Below, piece by piece: positions 9,900-20,519 of a DNA stretch of 64,000 bases (position 1 is the stretch's first letter; each line of letters begins with the position of its first letter). The DNA is taken from positions 59,950,408-60,014,407 of the forward strand of contig CM037875.1 in the NCBI GenBank assembly GCA_021292105.1, given 5' to 3'. The position numbers were made by a program, and so were the translations under genes. The notes beneath the pieces are model-generated. The model was not told the origin of the DNA and did no database searches. It saw only the letters and a program-made list of their open reading frames with translations. Source of the DNA: Anadara kagoshimensis. Taxonomy: Eukaryota; Mollusca; Bivalvia; Arcoida; Arcidae.

Positions 9900-12800
9900 T
9901 TGTTACATTATTCACACAAATGGAGGCCCAAAGTAAAGGCTTTTATAATAATGGATCAAAACTTCAGTTTTATTTTGATAGGATTTACATCAAGATTTTG
10001 ATATTTGATAGGTTAAGATGAGAAAAAAAATACTCAGTTGCTCATTGTATATTTAATTCGTATTAATAGAACAAAGTACATGCAGTAATTTATCAAACAT
10101 TTTTTCATTTTTTAACATATATTTAACAAATTTTAACATATTTTACAAAAACTGTGTTAAGGAGTACTGCATATGCCCACAAAACAAAGTTACATTTTTA
10201 AACACGTCTTAAATTCAATAATTTTATACCCTGCCATTTTTACAATTCATACAATATAATTTTGGATATTAATAATGTTCATTATTAAGCAGGTTAGTAT
10301 CGTTCTAGTTTAATCTGGCTATTTCCTAGTCACTAATTTTCTACTCGAATATATCGTACAGAATTATTTTATACTTACTCAATATTATACGTCTGTCTTT
10401 CCGGTTTTACACTAGACCTGCAAGTATTTCCAATGTATTCCTTTTTTTAATTTTGTATTAAGGTTATTTAAGGTATGATGGAATGTATTGATTGGGGTTT
10501 TCCACATATACTGAATACTGTACACGTTTCTCAGAAAAATGCTATTTAGGTAACGACCCATTAAGTTGTTCTTGGAAGTAACATACATAAGTGTATTCTG
10601 AAAATAGTAAACTAGTATTTGTGCATTTATGTTAGAAAATGGAATCACTTTAGATGTGGGGCTAGTTAAGGTAGGTAAAGCAAATACAATCATACATTTA
10701 TTTCCTCTATTAAAGAGATTACCATTCCACAATACAGGATATAAGCATAGAAAAACGGCAATTTTAACATAATTATGGAAACCAATATTTCCATTATACA
10801 TATACAGTGTATTATTAACATAGAGGTAAGATATATTTATATATGAGAATTCAGGCGGCACGCTTCTAGGTGAACAGTAAATAGAGCAGACGATTAAGCT
10901 GGACAAGCTATCCCCACCAACAGGGTACCCGCAATACATGTTATCCAACTAGACCGAGTATACACACACATGTACACATATGAATGAAATGTTTGCACGA
11001 TTCCAGTCTAGCAGCAAGTAGAGCAGACAATCAAGCGATTGGACATCGAGCCCCACCACCAAGCTACCTGCAGTACCCACCGTCCGACCGGACTGTAGAG
11101 CGGAGAATTTTTAACAGGCCGTCTCCGATATTCACCGTCCGTCCAACCGGACTATATTCATTTACTAGAATATATTACATGTATAACTTACTCGATATTA
11201 TACGTCTGTGTGTTAATTTAATTCTTTCCTGTTTTACACTAGGCCTGCAAGTAGTTTTTCAATTTTGTTTTCAGATTATCTAGGAGGTTGTGTAATGCAC
11301 TGATTGGGGTTTTCCACATTTGTATCGATTCTGAATATTGTACACGTTTCTCAGAAAAGAATCTAACAACCCATTGAGTTGTTCTTAGAAGTAACATACA
11401 TTAGTGTATTTATGTTAGAAAATGGAATCACTTTAGAAGTGTCGCCAGTTAAGGTAGGTAAAACAAATGCAATCATAGCTTTATTTCCTTGCACAATTTT
11501 ATTATGATGATTATAATTGCATAATACAGGAGAAAAGTATATAAACAGAGACTTTAACACAGTTATGCAAACTAACATTCTATAATACATGCATTATTAT
11601 CAGAGATAAGATTCACACTAATGGAGACCCAAAGTAAAGAGTTTTATAATAATGGGTAAAACCTTAATTTTCATTTAAATAGGATTTACATCTAGATTGT
11701 TGATATTTGACAGGTTAAGATAAGAAAAACATGGTACAGTTGCTCTTTTTAAATTTAATTCTTATTAATAAAACAAATATGATGTAGCAATTTATCAAAC
11801 ACATTTTATTTTCTTTCTTTTTCCATTTGTTAAACCTAAATGGAACACATTTTAACATATTTGACAAAAACGTATAAAAGAGTACCGCATACACAACAGT
11901 ATATACCCACAAAACAAAAATTCACGTTAAAACAATAATTTTAAACCCGCGTTATTTATTTATACTTTATACTTTTGGATATTAATAATGTTCATTATAG
12001 ATCTTGGGTATTAAGCAGGTTAGTATCGTTCTAGTTAAATATGGCTACTCCCTAGTCACTAATCATCTACTCGAATATATCGTACAACATTCTTTATACT
12101 TACTAAATATTATACGTCTCCGTGTTATTTTAGTCTTTCCCGTTTCACACTTGGCCTGCAAGTATTTCAAATGAATTCCTTTTTATAATTTTGTATTTAG
12201 GTTATTAAGGGCATGATGTAATGTATTGGTTGGGGTTTTCCAAATACCCTGAATATTGTACACGTTTCTCAGAAAAGAATGCTATTTTAAGTAACAAACC
12301 ATTGAGTTGTTCTTGGAATTAACATACATTAGTGTGTCCTAAAAATAGTATATCTGTGCATTTATGTTAGAAAATAGAATCACTTTAGAAGTGTCGCCAG
12401 TTAAGGTAGAAAAACAAATACAATCATATATTTATTTCCTCTATAAAGAGATTACAATTGCACAACACAGGATAAAAATATATAAATATAGAGCATAAAT
12501 GGAAGCTTTAACATAATTATGCATACCAATATTTCCACTTTACATGCATTATTTACATAGATGTATATATTATATATATATATATATGAGAAATCAGGCG
12601 GCACGCTTCTAGTTTAAAGTTAGACAGAGCAGGAGTCAAGTGATTGGACAAACTATCTACACCAACAGGGTACCCGAAATACCTGTTATTCAACCAGACC
12701 TAGTATACACGCACATGCACACATATGAATGAAATGTTTGCACGTTTCTAGTCTAACATTAAATAGAGCAGATGATCAAGTGCGATATGAGAACTAGTTC

Positions 12801-13080
12801 AACAGTAGATAGAGCAGATGATCAAGCTGGACAAGCTATCCCCGCCAACAGGGTACCTGCAATATTCAACCAGACAGAGTATACACGCTTATGCACACAT
12901 ATAAATGAAATGTTTGTACGTTTCCAGTCTTACAGCAAGGAGAGCAGACAACCATGCGATTTTGGAATCGACCCCTATCAAACAAGCTGCCTGCAGTACC
13001 CCCGTCCGACCGGACTTGTAGAGCAGTGAATTTCAACAAGCCGCCTGCGATATTCATCGTAAAGTCCAATCGGATCGAGC
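9900..13080. repeat. Large imperfect duplication, period about 1.7 kb
   Basis: Blocks in 9,912-11,160 recur in order at 11,610-13,080. The AATGGAG(G/A)CCCAAAGTAAAG block lies at about 9,918 and 11,618. The CTCGAATATATCGTACA block lies at about 10,344 and 12,070. The GCGGCACGCTTCTAG block lies at about 10,855 and 12,598. The GTCCGACCGGACT block lies at about 11,083 and 12,990. A partial third copy of one block sits at 11,165-11,600. Minus-strand frames such as 10,412-10,948 arise inside the repeat and show no protein signature. The last part holds repeated TAGAGCAGA(T/C)GATCAAG segments. Origin unknown. Confidence 0.7.
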
Positions 13081-13620
13081 AACACTTACAGGCATCCCCT
13101 CCAAACATATAATGTAATGAAGCCTATACTATTTAGTGTTAGTATGTATATAATAGTACCGATACATTTTAAATACTTATACTATTACCAAACTGCTCGA
13201 CGTTTGTTCTTATTAGGAAAGTTAATAATCCTTGGTTTGTATGAGTGTTCGTCCCCTTTTATTGCCTTGTCTAATACGGTTGTTTCTGTTATTTACTTGT
13301 ATTTGTTAGTGTTGAGTTGTCAAGTGCATGTTATGTTTTCTGCCACTTTATACTCAACTCATGTACCGTAATTGTAAAATGTTAATGGTCTGTATGTGGT
13401 TTTAGTGGCATATATAAGGGTAACTCGTGTATAATACATCAGTTACGGTTAAACACTTTTTAAAAGCACTTAATTGAAGCAACTGGAACTGGATGTTGCA
13501 GTCAACCAAATACAAACATATGAATCCATATAAACTTTGAAGAAATAGTATCGATGGTTTTTATTTTATTTTCAATGTATGCCTTTTCAACGTCAATGGC
13601 CATTAGGGGTAATCGGTAGT
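13081..13620. other. No feature recognised
   Basis: The 13,117-13,371 frame has hydrophobic stretches but no recognisable domain or supporting splice context. Confidence 0.4.
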
Positions 13621-13624
13621 AAAA

Positions 13625-13900
13625 CATCAAAATCGATATATGATACACATCACAATCCCAAAATAAAAACTTAGGTTAAACACGTGAACTTCCACCAGGG
13701 AAGTGAGGTTGCTCCGGAAGGATAAGCACCTTCTGTTTAGCTTGCTACACCCGTCACGTGTGTAATCAAAATTGTGTGAAAGAAACAAGGAACTATGTGT
13801 GTGACGTCAAATGTATCCAGGGTAAATCTGGACACAGAGAAATCGTGATGACGTCCATAAAAGTTTTTGAGATCCCTGATAAACCTAGGCTTGTAAAGTA
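13625..13900 (+). repeat. Family A repeat
   Basis: Copy from ATCGATATATGATACACATC through AACACGTGAACTTCCACCAG, TTAGCTTGCTACACCCG, ATGTATCCAGGGTAAATCTG to AAACCTAGGCTTGTAAAG. Confidence 0.75.
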
Positions 13901-13969
13901 ATCACGGTTTATGTTTGAAATAGCACCTAATTCGAGAAACTGGACAACCCTTGTGAACTTATATTGGAA

Positions 13970-14250
13970 ATAAAGTAATGGTTCTGAAATTTTTTATTTT
14001 ATTTTCAATCTATGCAATTTTAAATTTGAATGATCATTAGAGGTAATTAGCAGTGAGATAAGTCAATGGCTAATCTTCAAAAAAGTACCAGATTCACACA
14101 ACGGAATTTTCTATGTATTGGCTTTTATAGTAATCAATCAAAGCTTAAATTTTAATTTTAAATACAAGTATGTTTGACATCTAGAATTTTGATATTTGAT
14201 GAATTAAGATGAGAAAATCCTATTTAGTTTTGTACTTAATACAGTCTATT
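13970..14250 (+). repeat. Further partial copy of the 9.9-13 kb duplication
   Basis: TTTATTTTATTTTCAAT, ATGATCATTAGAGGTAAT and the ATTCACACAA...GCTTTTATAGTAATCAATCAAA block match 9,360-9,480, 9,910-10,020 and 11,610-11,720 in diverged form. Confidence 0.5.
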
Positions 14251-14400
14251 TGGACATGGATTGGTATGTTTGTTTTTGATTATAAAACAATTTTTTCCCC
14301 GAGGATACCAATAGTCCTGTCGTATCTTATCACTAGTGCTACTTTCAGTTTTTACTTTGCTTTGGTGTTGTGATTTGGGCATGGATCGGTATATTTGTTG
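14240..14400 (-). repeat. Two family A tail fragments
   Basis: GGACATGGATTGGTATGTTT near 14,254 and CAGTTTTTACTTTGCTTTGG...GGGCATGGATCGGTAT near 14,347 are two copies of the same repeat end, about 130 bp apart. Confidence 0.6.
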
Positions 14401-14601
14401 TTTTTTCATATATATCTAAAAACATTAGACAGTCTACACGTCATTTCGCCACCTTTTTAAGTTAGACATTATTTATTTTGTTCTGGTTATAAGCAGATAA
14501 CAACGTTTCCAAGTTTGAAATAATAAATTTAAGCTTCCTCCTGCGTTTTCATCATGTGTTATTTCATTTCGTTTCTGTTTCTACTATTTTTATACTTACC
14601 C

Positions 14602-14602
14602 A

Positions 14603-14669
<67 letters not shown>
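14602..14669. repeat. (AT)n(GT)n compound microsatellite
   Basis: About 10 AT units run into about 23 GT units. It produces spurious frames of Cys/Val or Thr/His on the two strands. Confidence 0.95.
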
Positions 14670-15984
14670 GTTAATCCTACCTCCTTTTTGACTATCAATA
14701 TTTTAATATTAATGTGTTCCACTATATATATTGAGTATGATGTCATGTCTATTTACGGATATATTTACTAGTGTAGAACGTAGTTATTTTATTCATGATT
14801 TATTCTGACATAATCGACTGAAATAGATCAGGGATTCCCAGGTTATGATGCATTAAAATCGATTTGGAATTTCCAGACTTTGGCGCAATGAAATGAGTCT
14901 GGTTTTTTCAGGTAACAAAATGTGAATTCAATGTTTAAAAAATCATTGTTGACATTTAAATTTGGTGTCTCGTTTAACGAGTTGTTCAAGGCAAGTGAAA
15001 CATATATAAGTTTGTCGTATGAGACATAATTATCCGATTTATTTTCATGATAAGTCAATTAGGTCAGAATATATTATTGCCTAAATCAATAAATCTAAAA
15101 TCAATTCTATGTAGTAATTTATGTTTGACAATATCGTGACAGTTGTTTTGTCTTTGTGATGTGTGGCTTTTTTTGTTAGGATTTGTCATGGCATCGTCTT
15201 TTCGCCTACTTAACCAATACGATACGAAATGACTTAATGTCAAAAAATATAAATCGCCATATGATAGTCTACTGTGACCTGACTAACTCGGGCTAGGAAT
15301 GCTCATAAAATCGGACAATATGACTGCATTGCGCTGCGCTTCACTGCACTAAAATAAAGGCTAGACAAACGAGATTAACTGACGGGATATACGTCAATAT
15401 CATATCAGTGTTAGTTCACTGTTTTGTAAAATTAATTTTATATTTATACCATACATTGGCACACTGAAACATGTTATAAAGATGGCGTGCAAGACAGACA
15501 CGGTATCCTCGACGGTTTTCCTGCCTGTCTACTGTATGCTTGTTTGTGATTGTCTGTCTTCTTCTCTTCTTCTTTCTTTTACTGAGTAGGATCCTTCATA
15601 GGTGTCTTGGCTCATGCAGTTGTACCTATTGTGTATGTATTTAAAGTAATAAAAACACTATGAATTAATTTATTTCGCATAAAAAATTGGATAAATTTTA
15701 CTTATTTCTAAACAACCATATTTCTGATCATTTATATTTTCAGAAAATTGATAATAATTAGCCGACACGGATAAGGATACTGAAAACTTCTCGAAGAGAT
15801 TGTTCACACAACCTGGTCAAAGATGTCATTTGAGGTGGGTTCATAAAAATCATAATATATACTATATATAGTACATCGAGTTAAGACTCCATCATTACTG
15901 AGGAGATGAACCTGGGGATAGTTAAAGTCTTGGGTCACTTTTTGTGGCAATTTCTACTTAGGTGATTTCTCAGAAACCTTCAGT
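14670..15984. other. Gene-less stretch
   Basis: No recognisable exon, repeat or RNA gene. The minus frame at 14,843-15,058 has no domain signature. Confidence 0.4.
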
Positions 15985-15989
15985 TAGGT

Positions 15990-16140
15990 GACTTCTCAGA
16001 ACCCTTCAGTCTTTTAAGTTTCATGTTCCTTTTCTTTTCAATTCCGATTACACACTTGACTTGTGTAGCTAGTTAAACAGGAGTGTTTACCCTTCTGGGG
16101 CACCCGGCCTCAATTGGAAGGTCACGTGTTTTACTCAATT
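15990..16140 (-). repeat. Family A repeat, partial
   Basis: TTTCATGTTCCTTTTCTTTTC, GATTACACACTTGACTTGTG, AGCTAGTTAAACAGGAG, CTTCTGGGGCACCCGGCCTC and AAGGTCACGTGTTT blocks, in reverse. Confidence 0.7.
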
Positions 16141-16645
16141 TACATGTAACAGATTTTCACCTGTTTTGTAGTTAGTGTCAGAGTCGTTCATGTAGTGCTT
16201 ATGACTCAGTTGTGGATCTTAACACAGCGGGCGGTTCCTCTAAATCGTGGAGGTATTGCCTGTTCTTAACAAGAATCACGGTAACCAGGTAGACTATTAT
16301 AGCGAGGGTTTACGGATTATAACGTCATTCATAGCTTATGTTCAAATTCAGTACGAGAAAGTATATCAATTCGCTTGGCCAAAGTCTATTGAGTTTTAAT
16401 CATGTTCCTTCCACCATTACTGATCCTGACCTCCTCGATATAAGTGAAACCCTCTGATGTCTTAATGACCACCGCTTCATTCTACTTCTATGGTTAACAA
16501 TCATATATATCATAAAGCTGACTTCAAACCGATACATAGATAAACTGACACAAATAATTCAGTGTGACATGAATTGAAACGAAATGCTGAAAAATGTTAT
16601 TGGCAATAGCCTAAACAACTGACATAAAATACAACACAACAAAGC
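16141..16645. other. No feature recognised
   Basis: Intergenic DNA without a supportable gene. Confidence 0.4.
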
Positions 16646-16647
16646 AC

Positions 16648-16788
16648 GGGTAACACAGTAAACGATAAACGCACCAAAACATGTATAACAAAGTAAACGA
16701 TAAACGCACCTAAACATGAGTAACAAAGTAAACGATAAACGAACCAAAACATGAGTAACAAAGTAAACGATAAACTCACCAAAACATA
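16648..16788. repeat. 35-bp minisatellite, four units
   Basis: Unit GAGTAACAAAGTAAACGATA plus AACGCACCAAAACAT, four tandem copies with few changes. Because 35 is not a multiple of three, the two minus-strand frames reading through it are artefacts of the repeat. Confidence 0.9.
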
Positions 16789-16854
16789 CTGACTTGAGAA
16801 TCAAGTTACCATCGGCTTGTGTACCTATTTACAATATACTTCTTTATTAATTTA

Positions 16855-17008
16855 TTTGCTTACCCTCCCGGAGCAACCAGCCCCGGCTTCCCTGATGAAA
16901 GTCCATGTGTTTAACCTAATTTGTCAGGTTCAAAGTTTTTACTTTAGGGTCGTGAATTGTGTCTGTTTTTATTTATTTATTTATTTACTTATTTATTTAT
17001 TTATTAAA
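16855..17008 (-). repeat. Family A repeat 3' part, then (TTTA)n
   Basis: TTGCTTACCCTCCCGGAGCA, TTAACCTAATTTGTCAGG and CAAAGTTTTTACTTTAGGG match family A in reverse; a TTTA/TTAT tract follows at about 16,966-17,006. The tract directly abuts the coding exon at 17,010. Confidence 0.7.
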
Positions 17009-17009
17009 G

Positions 17010-17384
17010 GGAATATTTGAAACTGAAAAGGTAGACGAAATTAACAAGCGTACTCTAGGAAGGACAATTATAAAATATTGTGGATATGAAGGAAATATAG
17101 CAAATGAGCGTGCGACTTCACTGAGGAAACTTCTACAGGCAACGATTGATTATTTACAAAACGAACATCCGAGGGTTTGGGCAAATGCTGAATTAAACAT
17201 ATATGACAACGATGGCCATGCACTTACAGTTAGAAGTGGGAAGGGAGATAACTCATTCGTCGTCCAATATATGGGAAAAACTGAAGAGGTAGAAATTACA
17301 AACGTGAAAAGGGAATCGGCTTGGGGAAGGTTGAATCTTTCGAATATTTGGAATTATTGCATGGACATGTGTACTATTCTTTGA
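17010..17384 (+). CDS. Unrecognised small protein exon, relative of 4,053-4,472
   Basis: Unrecognised family. The open frame extends upstream into a TTTA microsatellite, which would encode only a Phe/Ile/Tyr/Leu run. I therefore start the exon at a plausible AG acceptor ending at 17,009, giving 124 codons and a stop. The N-terminal half is helical (TSLRKLLQATIDYLQ). A beta-like segment ELNIYDNDGHALTV follows, then GKGDNSFVVQY, then a C-terminal segment with AWGRLNLSNIW. The order of elements, an N-terminal Y-[SC]-G, IY-D and the G-x-G-D-N-x-x-V-[IV]-Q-[FY] core match the minus-strand exon 12.5 kb upstream. It lacks that protein's hydrophobic C-terminal helix. Either a real terminal exon or a fragment. 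Confidence 0.4.
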   Translation, partial: GIFETEKVDEINKRTLGRTIIKYCGYEGNIANERATSLRKLLQATIDYLQNEHPRVWANAELNIYDNDGHALTVRSGKGDNSFVVQYMGKTEEVEITNVKRESAWGRLNLSNIWNYCMDMCTIL

Positions 17385-18003
17385 CATGTAAAGAAGTGTT
17401 ATAGGACATTATACAGTGACCCGAGATCGGTTGCTTATACCATTATCATGATTATATGACTTTGAAAAAAGTACAGATCTATATAGACATTAGTGACCCG
17501 ATATCGATGGTCATAAATGATCTTGATATGTTATTGCTTTATTTTATCTATTTTTTTTTTTAATTTTTCAATTAAAAAGTTTTAATCAATTAAATTTTCT
17601 TGATTTTTCACATGAATAAGACTTTGTGAAATAACAATTATGTCCTTTATTTAACAAGTACTCCATTTATTTGAATGCGAGTGATAGGAAAACTGTAGTT
17701 GGCAATTCCCAAAACAACCAATAAGATAGCGCAGCAAACAAACTAGGAATTCAAATGCACATCGAGACACTTAATTAAATAATTTTATTATTACACATTG
17801 CTTTGAAAGTCTTTGATTTATTTGATAATTTACGTTTTGTTTCATGCCAACTGTCACGAGGTATTTACCCGCCATTCGCCACGAGGTATTGCCTGTGATA
17901 TTGTCCGTGTTGTGCCTAGTTTTGGGCGGCGGATGTTGTGTCTGGATAGCGTTTTAGATTAATGTGCTATTTTGAATAAACTTGTATTTATTTATTGTTT
18001 TAC
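17385..18003. other. No feature recognised
   Basis: AT-rich DNA. Two short GTGACCCGA(G/T)ATCG repeats occur near 17,418 and 17,495; nothing else stands out. Confidence 0.4.
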
Positions 18004-18300
18004 AATTAATCAAAAACAAACATACCATACCATGTCCAAATCACTAACCCAAAAGCAAAGTAAAAACTGAAAACTGGCAAACTAAGTTTAGCACAAAAAC
18101 TTTGAACCACAAAGAAAGTGAGGACGAGTGCTCCAAAAGGATCAGCACCTCCTGTCTTGTTAGCTGCATCTGCCACGTGTAACATCAAAATTGAGATGGA
18201 AAGAAAGGTGGAACTAAGGAGCGTCAAATATATCCAGGATAAGTTTGGATACAGAGACATCATACTTATCAACAATATTGTGAAGACGGCCATATTACCA
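18004..18300 (+). repeat. Family A repeat, full length
   Basis: AATCAAAAACAAACATACCA head, CCATGTCCAAATCACTAACC, AGGATCAGCACCTCCTGTC, CTGCCACGTGTAACATCAAA, ATCATACTTATCAACAATAT. The 110-codon membrane-like frame on the minus strand here is a translation of the repeat. Confidence 0.8.
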
Positions 18301-18592
18301 AACATAACAAATATATTGTCTATCAAAATCTCTAACATTTTGTTGATGGTATCTTCTGTATATGTTTGTGGTCCGTGTGGTGCTTGTGACTAGAAAACCC
18401 CAGAATTCCTGTTCATAACTAGATATTTATATCTTGGATCACCATTAATTGTAAACGACAAGTTAATATTTGTTAGAACTTTAAATTCAGAATCCGGGGT
18501 AGTTGTGTTAACTGTATACATTCTACATACTAGTATTTGGACATACAGTGTGCGTAGTTTTCTCGGATTAGAACTTTCTAGCAGAATGATAG

Positions 18593-18889
18593 AATACTCT
18601 ATCGTTGGGTAATATCATTGACGTACCCTTGGATGACATCACCACACCGACTACAACACTCCCTTCAATACGACTAGTGACGGTCAGAACGTCGGTTGTC
18701 AATGTGTCATCCATTGCTATAGGTGGTTCTTCACATACAAAGCCGACTGACTTGTCGTACATCGTTATACTGGGTCTTACGGTGTGGACTATTAGTATTG
18801 TTCTACTGATGGGTGTTGTAGTAACCCATATGGTACCTAGGCTTGCTGATAGTCCCCGTGCATTTAGGTTAACGACAAGAAAAATTTAG
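18593..18889 (+). CDS. Possible last exon of a single-pass membrane protein
   Basis: An open frame with no in-frame ATG at its start: a Thr/Ser-rich segment, then a hydrophobic stretch (VILGLTVWTISIVLLMGVVV) of transmembrane length, then a short basic tail and stop. That layout fits the end of a type I membrane protein. However, no strong splice acceptor, family signature or upstream exon was found, so this may be a chance frame. It lies directly upstream of the 30-bp minisatellite. Confidence 0.2.
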   Translation, partial: NTLSLGNIIDVPLDDITTPTTTLPSIRLVTVRTSVVNVSSIAIGGSSHTKPTDLSYIVILGLTVWTISIVLLMGVVVTHMVPRLADSPRAFRLTTRKI

Positions 18890-18980
18890 TCTGCATACCT
18901 TTAATTATTTCATATCAGTTTTGTTACAATTAATTCCATTGGGTAATAAGAGATAACGTGGTGTAAACTACTGGCGTGCA

Positions 18981-19697
18981 TGGACCGAGCTGCGATATAA
19001 ACGTGTCCTTGGACCTAGCTGGTAATACAAACGTGTCCTTGGACCCCTAGCTGACAATACAAATGTGTCCTTGGACCGAGGTGGCAATACAAACGTGTCC
19101 TTGGACCCCTAGCTGACAATACAAATGTGTCCTTGGACCGAGGTGGCAATACAAACGTGGCATTGGATAGAGCTGGCAATACAAACGTGTCATTGGACCG
19201 AGCTGGCAGTACAAACAGTCCTTGGACCGAGCTGGCAATACAAACGTGTCCTTGGACCGAGCTGGCAATACAAACATGTCCTTGGACCTAGCTGAAAATA
19301 CAAACGTGTCCTTTGACCGAGTTGGCAATACAAACGTGTCCTTGGACCACTAGCTGGCAATACAAATGTGTCCTTGGACCGAGGTGGCAATACAAACGTG
19401 TCATTGGACAGACCTTTTAATACAAACGTGTCATTGGATCGAGCTGGCAATACAAACGTGTCCTTGGACCGAGCTGGCAATACAAACGTGTCATTGGACA
19501 GAGCTGGCAATACAAACATGTCCTTGGACCAAGCTGGCAATACAAACGTGTCATTGGACAGAGTTGGCAATACAAACGTGTCCTTGGACCGAGCTGACAA
19601 TACAAACGTGTCCTTTGACCGAGCTGGCAATACAAACCTGTCCTTGGACCCAACTGGCAATACAGACGTGTGTGTCCTTGGACATATTGGCAAATAT
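18981..19697. repeat. 30-bp minisatellite, about 24 units
   Basis: Unit TTGGACCGAGCTGGCAATAC plus AAACGTGTCC, with several units carrying CCCTAGCTGACAAT variants of about 32 bp near the left end, where a two-unit higher-order repeat is visible. Since the unit is 30 bp and lacks stops in most frames, five or more long frames read through it (10-residue periodicities SLDRAGNTNV on plus, RSKDTFVLPA on minus). No promoter, splice or start context favours any one frame. Confidence 0.93.
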
Positions 19698-20111
19698 ACA
19701 AAGAGTTACGCTCCTGTAACAAATCACCCCCATGATCATGATTTAAGCAGATTGTGTTTGGTTCAATGGAATAACGTTAGATACAGGGCACTATCAAGAT
19801 TTATGTACCGATCGGGGATAAAGGTAACTATTGCTGAAGTATGAAGGAAACGTAAGGATTGCTGGCTTACATTACATATTGAATGCAAGATACATTTTTG
19901 ATATGTTGCGCCGTTTAACTTAATGGTTCAAAAGACACAAAACTGAAAAAAAATGTTATGGGAAAGTTTTAAATAGTCACTTGCAGACTGAATCGCTAAG
20001 CCAATAGGCCTGCAGTCTGTACCCTCGCTTTCTTATCATGCATTTAATGTATGTATGGTTATACAACACATCAGTACTGTGACCATGCGGCATATGATAA
20101 GATATCTAGCT
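19698..20111. other. No feature recognised
   Basis: Flank of the minisatellite without a gene or a recognisable repeat. Confidence 0.4.
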
Positions 20112-20410
20112 ACAGTTTCACAATCATCCCTTAACTAAGATTTTTCTCAACTTAAATCTGGCAAATTTGAATAAGTAATAACTTTGAAAATTGTTAAGAT
20201 ATTTAGGAATTTAAGATGTGAGAAATCTGGCAAATTTGAATAAGTAATAATTTTGAAAATTGTTAAGATATTTAGGAATTTAAGGTGTCGTTTTGAAGAT
20301 GCCTTCATGCTTATAACATCTGCATTTGGTAAAAAATGTAGATCCATAGTTCCGACAAAGCTTGTCAAAATTTTCGAAATTTACGTTAAGGAATGATTAT
20401 GAAACTGGAG
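20112..20410. mobile_element. MITE with GTTTCACAAT ends, internally duplicated
   Basis: Left end CAGTTTCACAATCATCCCTT and right end, in reverse complement, CAGTTTCATAATCATTCCTT are inverted repeats matching the copy at 57,056-57,284. An internal 69-bp segment is duplicated in tandem (starting at 20,155 and 20,224), which makes this copy longer and explains the duplicated peptide in the minus-strand frame there. Confidence 0.7.
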
Positions 20411-20519
20411 CTAAGTCTCCAAATTTATATAACTTTACCCGGTTTCAAAAATCGGGGCCTGTCCTAGTAATGCAGATGGAACTAAGGAAAAACTAAGGCA
20501 TTTCAAGTGGTCAAGCGTT

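Noticed and set aside
10412-10948. 178-codon minus-strand frame
   Set aside because: It lies in the duplicated array, is not conserved as a frame in the second copy, and shows no domain.
14556-14771. Cys/Val-repeat frame and its Thr/His antisense
   Set aside because: Translation of a GT microsatellite.
16559-16804. Two minus-strand hydrophobic frames
   Set aside because: They read through a 35-bp minisatellite in different frames and have no other support.
18006-18338. 110-codon minus-strand frame resembling a multi-pass membrane protein
   Set aside because: It coincides with a family A repeat; the hydrophobicity comes from T-rich sequence.
18981-19697. Regular 30-bp array resembling a CRISPR array
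   Set aside because: There are no variable spacers; units are tandem and contiguous, and the context is eukaryotic. It is a minisatellite.
19047-19844. Several 90-167 codon frames on both strands as repeat-protein genes
   Set aside because: All are translations of the same 30-bp unit in different frames; no start or splice context singles one out.
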